This document shows positions 17,566-26,346 of a stretch of 64,000 bases of DNA, one piece after another (positions within the stretch are counted from its first letter, which is position 1; each line of letters starts with the position of its first letter). The stretch covers positions 1,302,001 through 1,366,000 of the forward strand of contig CBDHHO010000004.1 in NCBI GenBank assembly GCA_965263485.1. The letters are read 5' to 3'. A model generated the notes under the pieces. The model was given only the letters and a program-made list of their open reading frames with translations, was not told where the DNA came from and ran no database searches. The DNA is from Haliotispira sp965263485 (GTDB lineage Bacteria > Spirochaetota > Spirochaetia > SP-2023). Made by a program: the position numbers and the translations under genes.

Positions 17566-20541
17566 ATGAAAACTCTGAAAGTCCAAGGTGCCCGCGAGCA
17601 CAACCTCAAGAATATCAGCGTTGAGTTCCCCCGCGGCGGCCTGGTGGTGATTTCGGGTCTGTCGGGCAGTGGCAAGTCATCACTGGCCTTTGACACCATC
17701 TACGCCGAGGGCCAGCGACGCTATGTCGAATCGCTGTCGGCCTATGCGCGCCAGTTTCTGGGCCTGATGGAGAAGCCCGATGTGGACTACATCGAAGGAC
17801 TGTCTCCGGCCATTGCCATTGAGCAAAAGACGACCCAGCGCAATCCGCGCTCCACAGTCGGCACCGTGACCGAGATCTACGACTATCTGCGCCTGCTCTA
17901 TGCCCGGGTGGGGCAAGCCTACTGTCCGGTCTGCAACATTCCCGTTGAAGAGCAGTCGGTCGATCAAATTCTTGAGACCGTGCTGCACTTGCCCGAAAAC
18001 TCCCGGCTGTTGGTGCTGGCCCCGATGCTGAAAAACCGCAAGACCGAGGGTCAGAAACTGTTTGAAGATGCGCGCGCCAGCGGCTTTGCCCGGGTGCGCA
18101 TCAACGGTGAAGAACACCTGCTTGAAAAGCCGATCAAACTGGACAAACGCTACAAATACAATATCGAAATTGTGGTCGACCGCATCAAACTGACAGCGGA
18201 AAGCCGGCGCCGCCTCGCGGACGCAGTGGAAACCGCACTGGAACTGAGCGGCGGCAAAGTGCAGTTGCAGATACTGTCCCGGCAAAGCGAATCAGATAAA
18301 CAGGGTCGTCAGGCCGGGGAAACACCAGAAACCGCACGGGAATTGTTTTTTTCAGAACATAATTCGTGCAGTGAATGCGGCTACAGTCTGCCGGAGCTGG
18401 AACCGCGTCTGTTTTCGTTTAACAGCCCGATCGGAGCCTGTGAATACTGTGGCGGTCTGGGGCGGCTGTTCGAGTTTGATTTTGACCTGCTCTGCCCCGA
18501 CCCCGCCGGGACGAGCCTCAAAGAAGGGCTGCTGCAACTGCACCGCATCGACAGCAGCCGCTGGTACCGCAGTCTGTTCAATGCCCTGGCCAAAGCCTGG
18601 GGTTTCTCGCTCAGTGACAGCTGGAACAGCCTCGCTAAAAAAGTACAGGAAAAACTGCTCTATGGCTCGGACGAACAAATCAGCTTCCGCTACCGCCGTA
18701 TGCGCGGCGGTACTTCGACGCAGAAAATACAGTTTGCAGGCGTCTTTGCCGATTTGCAGCAGCGCTATAAGGATGCCGAATCCGATCGAATGCGGGCTTG
18801 GTTTGAAGAGTACATGCGTCAGACCGACTGCCCCAGCTGTCAGGGCCGTCGCCTGAAACCGGGGGCCCTGTCCGTGTACCTGCACGGCAAGACTCCTAGG
18901 CAGAGTGGCCGAGAGGTCAAGGCAACGAAAGCGAACAAAAACCAAACCGAGGCAAAAACAGCAACGCCTCTGCGCAAGAGCATCGCCGAGCTGTGTGCGG
19001 CTTCAATCAGCGAGGCGCGGGCCTTCGTTGCCGAGCTGGAGCTGAGTACAGCCCGGCAGCAGATTGCCGCTCAGATATTAAAGGAAGTCCGGGCCCGCCT
19101 CGGCTTTTTGGAGAGCGTCGGGCTCAACTACCTGAGTCTGGAGCGCAGCGCAGCCACCCTCTCGGGTGGTGAGGCGCAGCGCATCCGGCTGGCCACTCAG
19201 ATTGGCTCGCAGCTTACCGGGGTGCTATACATTCTGGACGAGCCATCGATCGGCCTGCATCAGCGCGATAATCAGAAGCTGATTGACACCCTGCTGCACC
19301 TCAAGAGTCTCGACAACACCGTAATTGTGGTGGAGCATGATGAACAGACCCTGCGGGTGGCCGACTACATCGTGGACATGGGCCCGGGTGCTGGGGTACA
19401 CGGTGGCTTTGTGGTGGCCCAGGGGCAGCCCGAAACCGTAATGAAGACGAAGGAAAGTCTGACGGGCCAGTTTCTGGCCGGTTCCCTGAGAATTCCGCTG
19501 CCCCGGCCGGGAGAGCGCCGCACCGGCAGTGGCGACTTTTTGACATTGCGGGGCGTACGCGAGCACAACTTGAAAAATGTTGATATATCGATCCCTCTGG
19601 GCACGATGACCCTGATCACCGGAGTTTCGGGCTCCGGCAAATCGACCCTGCTGGAGGATGTGCTCTATCCGGCGGTGTTCAATGCGTTGAAGCAGGGCAA
19701 GAAGCAGCCGGTGGGCAAATTTGATTCGCTTAGCGGGGTCGGAGGGCTCAAGAGGGTCATTCGTATCGACCAGAGTCCGATCGGCCGCAATTCGCGCAGC
19801 AATCCGGCCACCTACGTAGGAGCCTGGACACCTATCCGGGAGCTGTTCGCCACCCTGCCCGAAGCGCGCGCGCGCGGCTACAGCGCCGGTCGTTTTTCCT
19901 TCAACGTCAAGGGCGGGCGCTGTGAAGCCTGTGAAGGCGGCGGCAGCCGCCGCATTGAAATGCATTTTTTGCCGGATGTCTTTGTGCGCTGCGATGTTTG
20001 CGGTGGCAAGCGTTTCAATCAGGAGACTCTGGAAGTGCGCTATCGGGGTAGGAACATCCACGATGTGCTGGAAATGACGATTGAAGAGGGGGCCGGTTTT
20101 TTTCAGGCCATTCCTCAGGTTCGGGGCAAGCTTGAAACCCTGGCCCAGGTCGGGCTGGCCTATATGACGCTGGGGCAGTCGGCCCTCACCCTTTCGGGCG
20201 GCGAGGCCCAGCGCGTCAAACTGGCCAACGAGCTGGGCAAGCGCGGCGGCAGTGGCACCCTCTACATTATCGATGAGCCGACTACCGGGCTGCACTTTGC
20301 CGATGTCAAACAACTGTTGGAAGTCTTGCAGAGCTTGGTGGACAGGTGTGCCACCATCTGCATGATTGAGCACAATCTGGATGTGATTAAGCAGGCCGAT
20401 TACATTATCGATATGGGCCCGGAGGGCGGTGAGGCCGGCGGCTCTATCGTGAGCCAAGGCACACCCGAACAGGTCGCACGGGTGGCGGCTTCATATACCG
20501 GGCAGTTTCTAAAGGAGATCCTGCATGACGTTGGCCAATAA
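17566..20541 (+). CDS. uvrA: Excinuclease ABC subunit A
   Basis: DNA damage recognition ATPase of nucleotide excision repair. 991 aa from ATG 17566 (MKTLKVQGAREHNLKN); the frame is open upstream inside tyrS. There are two ABC ATPase modules: Walker A GLSGSGKSSLAFDT and GVSGSGKSTLLEDV, signatures LSGGEAQRIRLA and LSGGEAQRVKLA, Walker B LYILDEPSIGLH and LYIIDEPTTGLH. Zinc fingers are CPVCNIP plus CSECGYSLPELEPRLFSFN, and CEACEGGGSRRIEMHFLPDVFVRCDVCGG (split here for length). The 3' end overlaps pgsA by 17 bp, indicating translational coupling. Confidence 0.97.
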   Translation: MKTLKVQGAREHNLKNISVEFPRGGLVVISGLSGSGKSSLAFDTIYAEGQRRYVESLSAYARQFLGLMEKPDVDYIEGLSPAIAIEQKTTQRNPRSTVGTVTEIYDYLRLLYARVGQAYCPVCNIPVEEQSVDQILETVLHLPENSRLLVLAPMLKNRKTEGQKLFEDARASGFARVRINGEEHLLEKPIKLDKRYKYNIEIVVDRIKLTAESRRRLADAVETALELSGGKVQLQILSRQSESDKQGRQAGETPETARELFFSEHNSCSECGYSLPELEPRLFSFNSPIGACEYCGGLGRLFEFDFDLLCPDPAGTSLKEGLLQLHRIDSSRWYRSLFNALAKAWGFSLSDSWNSLAKKVQEKLLYGSDEQISFRYRRMRGGTSTQKIQFAGVFADLQQRYKDAESDRMRAWFEEYMRQTDCPSCQGRRLKPGALSVYLHGKTPRQSGREVKATKANKNQTEAKTATPLRKSIAELCAASISEARAFVAELELSTARQQIAAQILKEVRARLGFLESVGLNYLSLERSAATLSGGEAQRIRLATQIGSQLTGVLYILDEPSIGLHQRDNQKLIDTLLHLKSLDNTVIVVEHDEQTLRVADYIVDMGPGAGVHGGFVVAQGQPETVMKTKESLTGQFLAGSLRIPLPRPGERRTGSGDFLTLRGVREHNLKNVDISIPLGTMTLITGVSGSGKSTLLEDVLYPAVFNALKQGKKQPVGKFDSLSGVGGLKRVIRIDQSPIGRNSRSNPATYVGAWTPIRELFATLPEARARGYSAGRFSFNVKGGRCEACEGGGSRRIEMHFLPDVFVRCDVCGGKRFNQETLEVRYRGRNIHDVLEMTIEEGAGFFQAIPQVRGKLETLAQVGLAYMTLGQSALTLSGGEAQRVKLANELGKRGGSGTLYIIDEPTTGLHFADVKQLLEVLQSLVDRCATICMIEHNLDVIKQADYIIDMGPEGGEAGGSIVSQGTPEQVARVAASYTGQFLKEILHDVGQ

Positions 20542-21229
20542 AATCACCATTTCGCGGATTATTATTACGCCGCTGTTTTTTGTGTTGTTCCAAGTAGCCT
20601 CGCAGCAAATGCTGAACCTGCCCGTTGTACTGCGCATCAGTATTCTGCTGCTGCTGCTGTTGCTGTTTATTGCATCCGAGCTCAGCGACTTGCTGGACGG
20701 TATAGCAGCGCGCGGACGGGGCGAAGTTTCCGGGCTTGGAAAACTGATGGATCCATTCAGCGATGTGCTGAGTCGGGTGACGTATTTTTTCTGCTTCTAT
20801 CAGGTCGGCATCATGCCGAGCTATGCCTTTATCCTGATACTATGGCGTGAGGTTAGCATGCTGTTCGTGCGGCAGTTGGTCCAGCTGTCGGGTCAGGGCC
20901 CGTTGCCTGCGCGCTGGGCGGGCAAAGTCAAGGCCGTAATTTATTCTGTTGCAATCATCTTGGGCTTAATAGTCTTTCTGTATCTGAACTGGCCGGGCAC
21001 CGGCTATCTGCGGATGTTGGAGCGGGCCGGCATCCGTTCGCAGGATATGGACTTGCTCTGTGCGTTCAGTTTGCAGAGTCGGTACTACCAGAGTCTGCCG
21101 CTGGCACTGTACACCATTGTCCGCGCCTGGCTCCTGCCCTTGAGTTTCCTGATTTCGGTGCTGGCTTCCTGGTACTCGTTCATCTTGTACCTGCGTGACT
21201 TTCTACCGAAGTTCAAAGACTCATGTTAG
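20525..21229 (+). CDS. pgsA: CDP-diacylglycerol-glycerol-3-phosphate 3-phosphatidyltransferase-like protein
   Basis: Integral membrane enzyme of phospholipid synthesis (phosphatidylglycerol-phosphate formation). 234 aa with five or six hydrophobic segments. The CDP-alcohol phosphotransferase signature D-x2-D-G-x2-A-R-x8-G-x3-D-x3-D is visible in SDLLDGIAARGRGEVSGLGK followed by LMDPFSD. The MTLANKITISRIIITPLF start is typical of PgsA. A hydrophilic loop between the last helices (residues ~165-190) is longer than in E. coli PgsA. It overlaps uvrA. The exact alcohol acceptor is inferred from resemblance to PgsA. Confidence 0.85.
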   Translation: MTLANKITISRIIITPLFFVLFQVASQQMLNLPVVLRISILLLLLLLFIASELSDLLDGIAARGRGEVSGLGKLMDPFSDVLSRVTYFFCFYQVGIMPSYAFILILWREVSMLFVRQLVQLSGQGPLPARWAGKVKAVIYSVAIILGLIVFLYLNWPGTGYLRMLERAGIRSQDMDLLCAFSLQSRYYQSLPLALYTIVRAWLLPLSFLISVLASWYSFILYLRDFLPKFKDSC

Positions 21230-21257
21230 ATGCGGGAGTTCCATACTCCTTTCAAGG

Positions 21258-22259
21258 CTACTGGCGGAGTTTTGAGGCCAGAACCCTCGCGCCCTCAATC
21301 GACAATGGCGTGGGAGGATCACTGTAAGGGAATGGCAGAGCAACAATTTTCCCTTTTTGTGCTGCATTCAGAGCACTCATGGACGGTATAGCAGAAAATC
21401 TTGCTATCAAGTCTTGGGGTCTGCCATGCAAATAGAGGAGAACAATGACCTCCGGGTCCTCGCCAAGCAGTGCTTCATGGCTGATGCTGAAAACGCGCTC
21501 TCGTTTTTCTGCATAGACGTTGGAAAGGCCAATCGTCTGAAAGATCGGAGTAATCATCGAAAATGCGCCATAGGCCCACAGGACGTTGCTACCCGAAACA
21601 TATAGAGCCATCGCGCGGCTTTGATCCGGCGTCCCCGATTTCAGCGAACTGTCTTGCGAGAGCTGCCGCACTGTGGACTTGAGCCGGCGGATCTGGCTTG
21701 CCGCCTGCTGCGACAAGCCGAGCATCGTGCCATAAACTTCCAATTGTTCATAGACGTACTCAAAACTGGCCACTTCGCTATCAGAAGACCCTTTGTGTTT
21801 GCAAAAGGTCGGCGGCGAGTAGAGCGCGATTCCGGCGTCGCCCAGCAGACTGCGATCCGCCGCATATTCGGGAGTCAGCACCAAGTCGGGCCAGGCGTTG
21901 ATGATGGCTTCCAGCGAAATGATCGTGTGGTCCTGGTCGTCCATTTCTGAGAAGACCTGAGGTATCTGTTCCAATTGTTGGTAGTCTTTTTTGCTGTAGA
22001 TGCCGGGTAGAGGCTGAGCTGTTCGTGCCACCACGCGATTCAGTGCCCCCAGGCTGCTCAGAAGCGGAATGCTGTGGTTACCGATGATAAAAATGCGCCG
22101 GGCCGGGCCTTTGAGTGTTACATTCGCACCACAGTTCTGCAGGGTCACGGGAAAGCCCCGTTGGGCCTGCAGGATGTCCGTCAGGCTCAGCAGGATAGAC
22201 ACGAAAGCAACACAGAAAATAAAATGAACAGGGCATCTTCCAATTATGGTGTTCTTCAT
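21258..22259 (-). CDS. ABC transporter periplasmic binding protein, siderophore/cobalamin (BtuF/FepB) type
   Basis: 333 aa with a cleavable signal peptide (FIFCVAFVSILLSLTDILQAQ). The body has the class III binding-protein pattern: PARRIFIIGNHSIPLLSSLGALNRVVART, then DLVLTPEYAADRSLLGDAGIALYSP, a long backbone helix, and GEDPEVIVLLYLHGRP near the C-terminus. These proteins deliver iron chelates, haem or B12 to BtuCD-type importers. No permease or ATPase is adjacent, so the ligand is unknown. A small ORF at 22361 is divergently transcribed from the 100-bp gap upstream. Confidence 0.75.
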   Translation of the reverse strand: MKNTIIGRCPVHFIFCVAFVSILLSLTDILQAQRGFPVTLQNCGANVTLKGPARRIFIIGNHSIPLLSSLGALNRVVARTAQPLPGIYSKKDYQQLEQIPQVFSEMDDQDHTIISLEAIINAWPDLVLTPEYAADRSLLGDAGIALYSPPTFCKHKGSSDSEVASFEYVYEQLEVYGTMLGLSQQAASQIRRLKSTVRQLSQDSSLKSGTPDQSRAMALYVSGSNVLWAYGAFSMITPIFQTIGLSNVYAEKRERVFSISHEALLGEDPEVIVLLYLHGRPQDLIARFSAIPSMSALNAAQKGKIVALPFPYSDPPTPLSIEGARVLASKLRQ

Positions 22260-22360
22260 AACGAAGTCCCCTTATTTATATTTCAATAATCTACAGATAT
22301 TTATGGTAACACCAATTTTCGCGGTTGTCAATCAAAATCTAAGAAAGGTGGTGAATAATA

Positions 22361-22473
22361 TGGAAGAGTTTGAAGAGGAGCTTACGATGACGACTCAGGA
22401 TGCAGAAGATGATTTTGAAGTGTTGCTGTCTCTTGCTCCCTCTCAGAGTCCAAGACAAGATGTGGGGCATTAG
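22361..22473 (+). CDS. Small acidic ORF (37 aa)
   Basis: ATG 22361 is preceded by an AAGAAAGGTGGTG site at good spacing. The product starts MEEFEEELTMTTQDAEDDFE and ends SPRQDVGH; it is strongly acidic in its first half. Size and acidity recall RiPP leader peptides, but no maturation enzyme lies beside it and IS debris begins 18 bp downstream, which may have removed partners. Family not recognised. Confidence 0.4.
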
Positions 22474-22666
22474 TCTTGGCATAACCATTAGGGGACCTCT
22501 AAAAATCGGCATTGCGATGTAAAATCAAAAAATCCTTCCTTAATCATAACAAAATAGCACAAAAAATAGTTGGATCCAGATTAATTACGATCAATAAATT
22601 CTAATAAAATTAGAATTTAAATAAAAAAATCATTATTTACAGCATTTTAGATACAATTATCTACTA

Positions 22667-22949
22667 TTATGCTGTAATTGAAACATATTTTAACATATTA
22701 TACACAGTATTTCGTAACCCCATACAAAACCTTACCCGATCTATCCCTATACATCGCAACTCTAATCCCCTATTCATGCAATTGCGAAACCATGCAAATA
22801 TATGCTCCACTTTCGCCCGGGTCTTTGACTTGCGGCGGTTACTTTCTAATTGCTTCTCTGTAAGTGAAGTATCTCGATATTTTCGGTGATGAATAAAGTT
22901 CCTCCGTAGTTCATTTGTTATCTTTTCACTTCGATACGCACTATCCCCA
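22667..22949 (-). pseudogene. IS5-type transposase, C-terminal remnant
   Basis: Read on the minus strand, the frame gives YGDSAYRSEKITNELRRNF, then SNRRKSKTRAKVEHIFAWFR and CMGLRNTVYN before a stop at 22667. ADSAY and RAKVEHIFAWFR are the second Asp and the Glu-bearing C-terminal block of the DDE domain of IS5-type transposases. The N-terminal half is missing and stops occur immediately upstream, so it is inactive. Confidence 0.8.
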
Positions 22950-23061
22950 TATATCTACGTGACGCCTCAAAATAGCTGCAAGCACCTGTGAGTCGTGCAC
23001 ATTAGCTGCACTTACTTCGTAAGCTAAACTGCTCGTTAGTCGCCGTTGCAATGTGATTTTT

Positions 23062-23225
23062 GGGTACCTCTAAAAATTCCAATTTCGCGCTGAGCGGCGA
23101 TCTTATTGCCGAATCGTTTCGTCACGAAAGCCTTACCATACAACAAAGTATGCCTCGGCTTCCATTTCTCGCGCTCGGCAAAATCTCGCTCACTCAGCAT
23201 CGAAAGCGAATTTTTAGAGGTACCC
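23062..23225. mobile_element. Full-length MITE (reference copy)
   Basis: 164 bp with perfect 15-bp termini GGGTACCTCTAAAAA and TTTTTAGAGGTACCC. It can fold end to end into a long hairpin; internal motifs include GCGCTGAGCGGCGATC and CATACAACAAAGTATG. Close relatives in inverse orientation are at 30946-31109 and 58991-59154. No coding capacity. Confidence 0.85.
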
Positions 23226-23416
23226 TAAATTATATGACAAAAGACTTACACGGAGGCTAATTACAATAGTCGCTAGATTTGCTGAAAACATTGGTAAAAA
23301 TATTCATTCTGTAGAGCACCTCTAAAAACCAGCACTGAGATTGCCCGCAGGAGGGCTTCCGGATATATTGTGCCTTTCGCAGCGCAGTCCCATAATTCTA
23401 AGGCAAAGCCGACCAG

Positions 23417-25096
23417 ATGAACCCAGCTTCCGACCAGAACCAGCAATTACAGACTCAGCCCCTCAGCGATCATTGGGCTGACATCTGCGCCAGCAGGATT
23501 GTGCGCGAGCGCTCATTGGGCAAGCAGCCCGGGCAGCCCTTTGTCTGTGCTTCGGGAATTACACCTTCGGGCACGGTGCACATCGGTAATTTCCGCGAGA
23601 TTATTTCGGTTGAACTGGTAGTGCGCGCCCTGCGCGACCTAGGCGCTCCGGTGCGCTTTATCTATTCTTGGGACGACTACGATGTGTTTCGCAAGGTTCC
23701 GGCCGATATGCCGCAGCAGGAAATGCTCCAGCAGTTCCTGCGCCAGTCCATCACCCGCGTTCCCGATGTGTCGGGCGGTGAAGAATCCTATGCCCGGGCC
23801 AACGAAAAGAAGCTGGAAACGGTACTGCCCAGGGTTGGCATCGAACCGGAATATATTTACCAAGCTAAAAAATATCAGGCCTCGGACTACGCTGAAGGCA
23901 TACGCAAGGCTTTGGAACACCGCGATCTGATCCGCCGGCAGCTGGATGTCCACCGCAGTCGACCCCTGCCTCCTGACTGGTGGCCGGTCAGCTTCTTTTG
24001 CGGCAACTGCCATCGCGACCAGACCGTCTGCAGCGGCTGGGACGGTGAGTGGCAACTGAGCTACCGCTGTGAACACTGCGGGCACAGCGAGCAGCTCGAC
24101 CTGCGCCAAAGCGGTCTGGCCAAGCTGCCGTGGCGCATTGACTGGCCAATGCGCTGGGCCTATGAGAGTGTGGATTTTGAACCGGCGGGCAAAGACCACC
24201 ATTCTGAGGGAGGCAGCTTCAGCACGGCCCGTGAAACCTGCAAGGCCATTTATGGCCGGGATGCGCCCGTGACCTTTCAGTACGATTTTGTGCGCATCAA
24301 GGGTCTGGGTGGCAAAATTTCTTCCTCGTCAGGTGAGGTGCTGAGTTTGGAGGACGTGCTGGAGATTTACCCGCCTGAAATCGTGCGCTTTCTGTTTGCC
24401 GGCACCCGGCCCAACTCAGAATTTGCCATTTCGTTTGACTTGGACGTACTAAAGATCTACGATGATTTTGCTCGTTGTGAACAAGCCTATTATGAACCAC
24501 CCAAAGAGGGTAAGCAGGCAAAAAAACAAGCCAAGCTCAAGCGCATCTATGAGCTTTCCGTCGTCTCCCGGCCCGCCGCCGAGCAGCCGTTTGTCATGCC
24601 GCTGCGCCATCTGTGCAATTTGCTGCAAATCCACAACGGCGCACACGAGACGGGCCTAGCTGCAGTACAGAATTTTCTGAAGCAGGAGGGCACCCCGGTG
24701 CCTGAGCATAGTACCGAGCGCTTTCGCAACTGGGCGCGTTGCGCTTGGCACTGGGTGAGGAACTACGCACCCGAAGAGTTCCGTTTCCGGCTGCGCCGGC
24801 CGGGCCAGGCCCTGGGTGCGGGCTTTCAGCCCGGTACCGCGCTGCGGGACTTTCTGCCCTCATTGCGCACTCATTTGCAGCAGCAGTTCAGCGTCCCGGT
24901 CTTCGACCGGAAGCAACTGAACAACGGTTTCTATGACTTAATGCAACAGGCAGAACTGGAGAGCGCTCAGGTCTTCCCGGAAATCTACCAATTGCTGATT
25001 GGTCGCAGTAGTGGGCCCCGCCTGCTGAGCTTTCTGGAAGCTATCCACGCTGCCATCGGGCTGGAAGCACTGTTAGAACTGCTCCGTTGTGACTGA
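23417..25096 (+). CDS. lysS: Lysyl-tRNA synthetase, class I
   Basis: Charges tRNA-Lys using the class I fold found in archaea, spirochaetes and some alphaproteobacteria. 559 aa. The HIGH-type motif is GITPSGTVHIGNFRE, with SWDDYDVFRKVP; KMSKS-type motif GGKISSSSGEV. A zinc-finger insert has CGNCHRDQTVC and CEHCGH. The DHHSEGGSFSTARE block is LysRS-I specific. The class I enzyme instead of the common class II form is a main taxonomic clue in this window. ATG 23417 lacks a strong ribosome-binding site; a decayed IS end lies just upstream. Confidence 0.95.
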   Translation: MNPASDQNQQLQTQPLSDHWADICASRIVRERSLGKQPGQPFVCASGITPSGTVHIGNFREIISVELVVRALRDLGAPVRFIYSWDDYDVFRKVPADMPQQEMLQQFLRQSITRVPDVSGGEESYARANEKKLETVLPRVGIEPEYIYQAKKYQASDYAEGIRKALEHRDLIRRQLDVHRSRPLPPDWWPVSFFCGNCHRDQTVCSGWDGEWQLSYRCEHCGHSEQLDLRQSGLAKLPWRIDWPMRWAYESVDFEPAGKDHHSEGGSFSTARETCKAIYGRDAPVTFQYDFVRIKGLGGKISSSSGEVLSLEDVLEIYPPEIVRFLFAGTRPNSEFAISFDLDVLKIYDDFARCEQAYYEPPKEGKQAKKQAKLKRIYELSVVSRPAAEQPFVMPLRHLCNLLQIHNGAHETGLAAVQNFLKQEGTPVPEHSTERFRNWARCAWHWVRNYAPEEFRFRLRRPGQALGAGFQPGTALRDFLPSLRTHLQQQFSVPVFDRKQLNNGFYDLMQQAELESAQVFPEIYQLLIGRSSGPRLLSFLEAIHAAIGLEALLELLRCD

Positions 25097-25103
25097 AGCG
25101 TAG

Positions 25104-25205
25104 CGGACTCCTCTAAGGTGACCTTTACAAAATCCATTCTGCGCCCTTGTTCGCTCTTTTAAAACAAACCGTTTCGCAAGAAGAGCGAATTTTTTAGGGG
25201 TCCCT
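25104..25205. mobile_element. MITE downstream of lysS
   Basis: Right end GAATTTTTTAGGGGTCCC at 25188-25205 with GCAAGAAGAGC next to it, as in the copies at 27514 and 51013. The left end is poorly conserved. Confidence 0.55.
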
Positions 25206-25233
25206 TGGATAGGTTACGAAAAAGCACAAAATT

Positions 25234-26235
25234 CTAACGCGAGAACTTTGCCACATATTCCGGAATTTTGATCATCGGCGGGCGCTCATCTTCCAGCATG
25301 TTGCGGGCCAGCATTTGGAACTGCTGTTCGCTGACCTGGACTCGACGGAACACCGTCAGCAGTTCCTCCCTGGTTTCCAGCATACCAAAGTGCTTCAAGC
25401 GCGAAAAAAAAGTCTGTAAAATACCAAAAGACATTCGACTTAGAGCTGTAATCGGCTGATTACGGTGCACCCGCTGATCCAAGTCGGTCTGGGCGAAGGC
25501 ATCAATGCCATATATATGTAGTACGTCGAGTAAATGCGAAGTTTCGACCCCGTAACCAATCGGGAACGAAATGTTTTCGAGAACCTCGCGCCGCACTGCG
25601 TATTCGCCCGAGAGCGGCTGGATCATGGCGCTCAGTTCCGGAAAAAACAGAGAAAACAACGGGCGGATCAGAATCTCCGTAACACGCCCCCCGCCGGAAG
25701 ATCGAATACCGCCGGAATAGGTAATGGGCCGGTCGTAAAAAGCCTTGACATATTTCACCTCATCCCGCTCGATCAACGGGCCTAAGAGGCCGTAGACAAA
25801 GCGTGGGTGAATATTTTCAATATCGGCATCCACATAGATGATAATGTCCCCTTTTAGTTGGTATATAGCCTTCCAAAGATTTTCACCCTTACCTTTCTTG
25901 GGTTCCATATCCGGCAGAATATCGCTGGCCAGATAGGTGTCCGAGCCAAATGACCGGGCCACCTCCAACGTGCGATCTTCAGAGCCCGAATCAATCACGG
26001 CAAGCTCATCAATCAAAGGGTACCGCTTCATCAACTCCGAAACAAAAATTACCACTTCCTTGCCAATGGTTTTCTCTTCGTTCAGAGTCGGTATACACAG
26101 AGATATTTTGAGACCCTTCTGTTTTTTTATCTGTACCAGCCTGTCAATGTCAGAAAACGCAGAGTGATGGTAGGTATTATCTTCGAGCCATTGCTCACTT
26201 TTGTCCGTATTATTTACTATAAATTCATCACCCAT
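25234..26235 (-). CDS. gpgS: Glucosyl-3-phosphoglycerate synthase-like GT81 glycosyltransferase
   Basis: GT-A glycosyltransferase making glucosyl-3-phosphoglycerate, precursor of glucosylglycerate or polymethylated sugars. 333 aa. ISLCIPTLNEEKTIGKEV is the nucleotide-sugar start, VIDSGSEDRT the next strand, and IIYVDADIENIHPRFVYG the DxD metal site. Acceptor-side motifs QPLSGEYAVRREVLE and GYGVETSHLLD match GpgS. MITE remnants lie on both sides, so it is probably monocistronic. The product may act as compatible solute; no phosphatase partner is seen. Confidence 0.85.
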   Translation of the reverse strand: MGDEFIVNNTDKSEQWLEDNTYHHSAFSDIDRLVQIKKQKGLKISLCIPTLNEEKTIGKEVVIFVSELMKRYPLIDELAVIDSGSEDRTLEVARSFGSDTYLASDILPDMEPKKGKGENLWKAIYQLKGDIIIYVDADIENIHPRFVYGLLGPLIERDEVKYVKAFYDRPITYSGGIRSSGGGRVTEILIRPLFSLFFPELSAMIQPLSGEYAVRREVLENISFPIGYGVETSHLLDVLHIYGIDAFAQTDLDQRVHRNQPITALSRMSFGILQTFFSRLKHFGMLETREELLTVFRRVQVSEQQFQMLARNMLEDERPPMIKIPEYVAKFSR

Positions 26236-26286
26236 GCCCTACTCCATCAATCAGAACTAAAAAATCCACCATACAGATCCATTTAC

Positions 26287-26346
26287 TCCGGGGAAAAACT
26301 TACTGCCGCTGCACCAACAAAATGATAAGGAGTTTTAGAGGCCCCA
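26287..26346. mobile_element. MITE remnant
   Basis: AGGAGTTTTAGAGGCCCC ends at 26345 next to the peptidase stop codon; a possible left end CGGGGAAAAACTT is at 26289. Low conservation. Confidence 0.35.

Larger units (their letters stand above)
22491..23337 (-). mobile_element. Decayed IS5-family insertion sequence
   Basis: The right end GGGGACCTCTAAAAATCGGC begins at 22491. The putative left end AGAGCACCTCTAAAAACCAGC (to 23337) resembles the transposase-proximal end of the copy at 58163-58650. Between them lie the transposase C-terminus on the minus strand and, inside it, a complete MITE (23062-23225). Confidence 0.65.
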
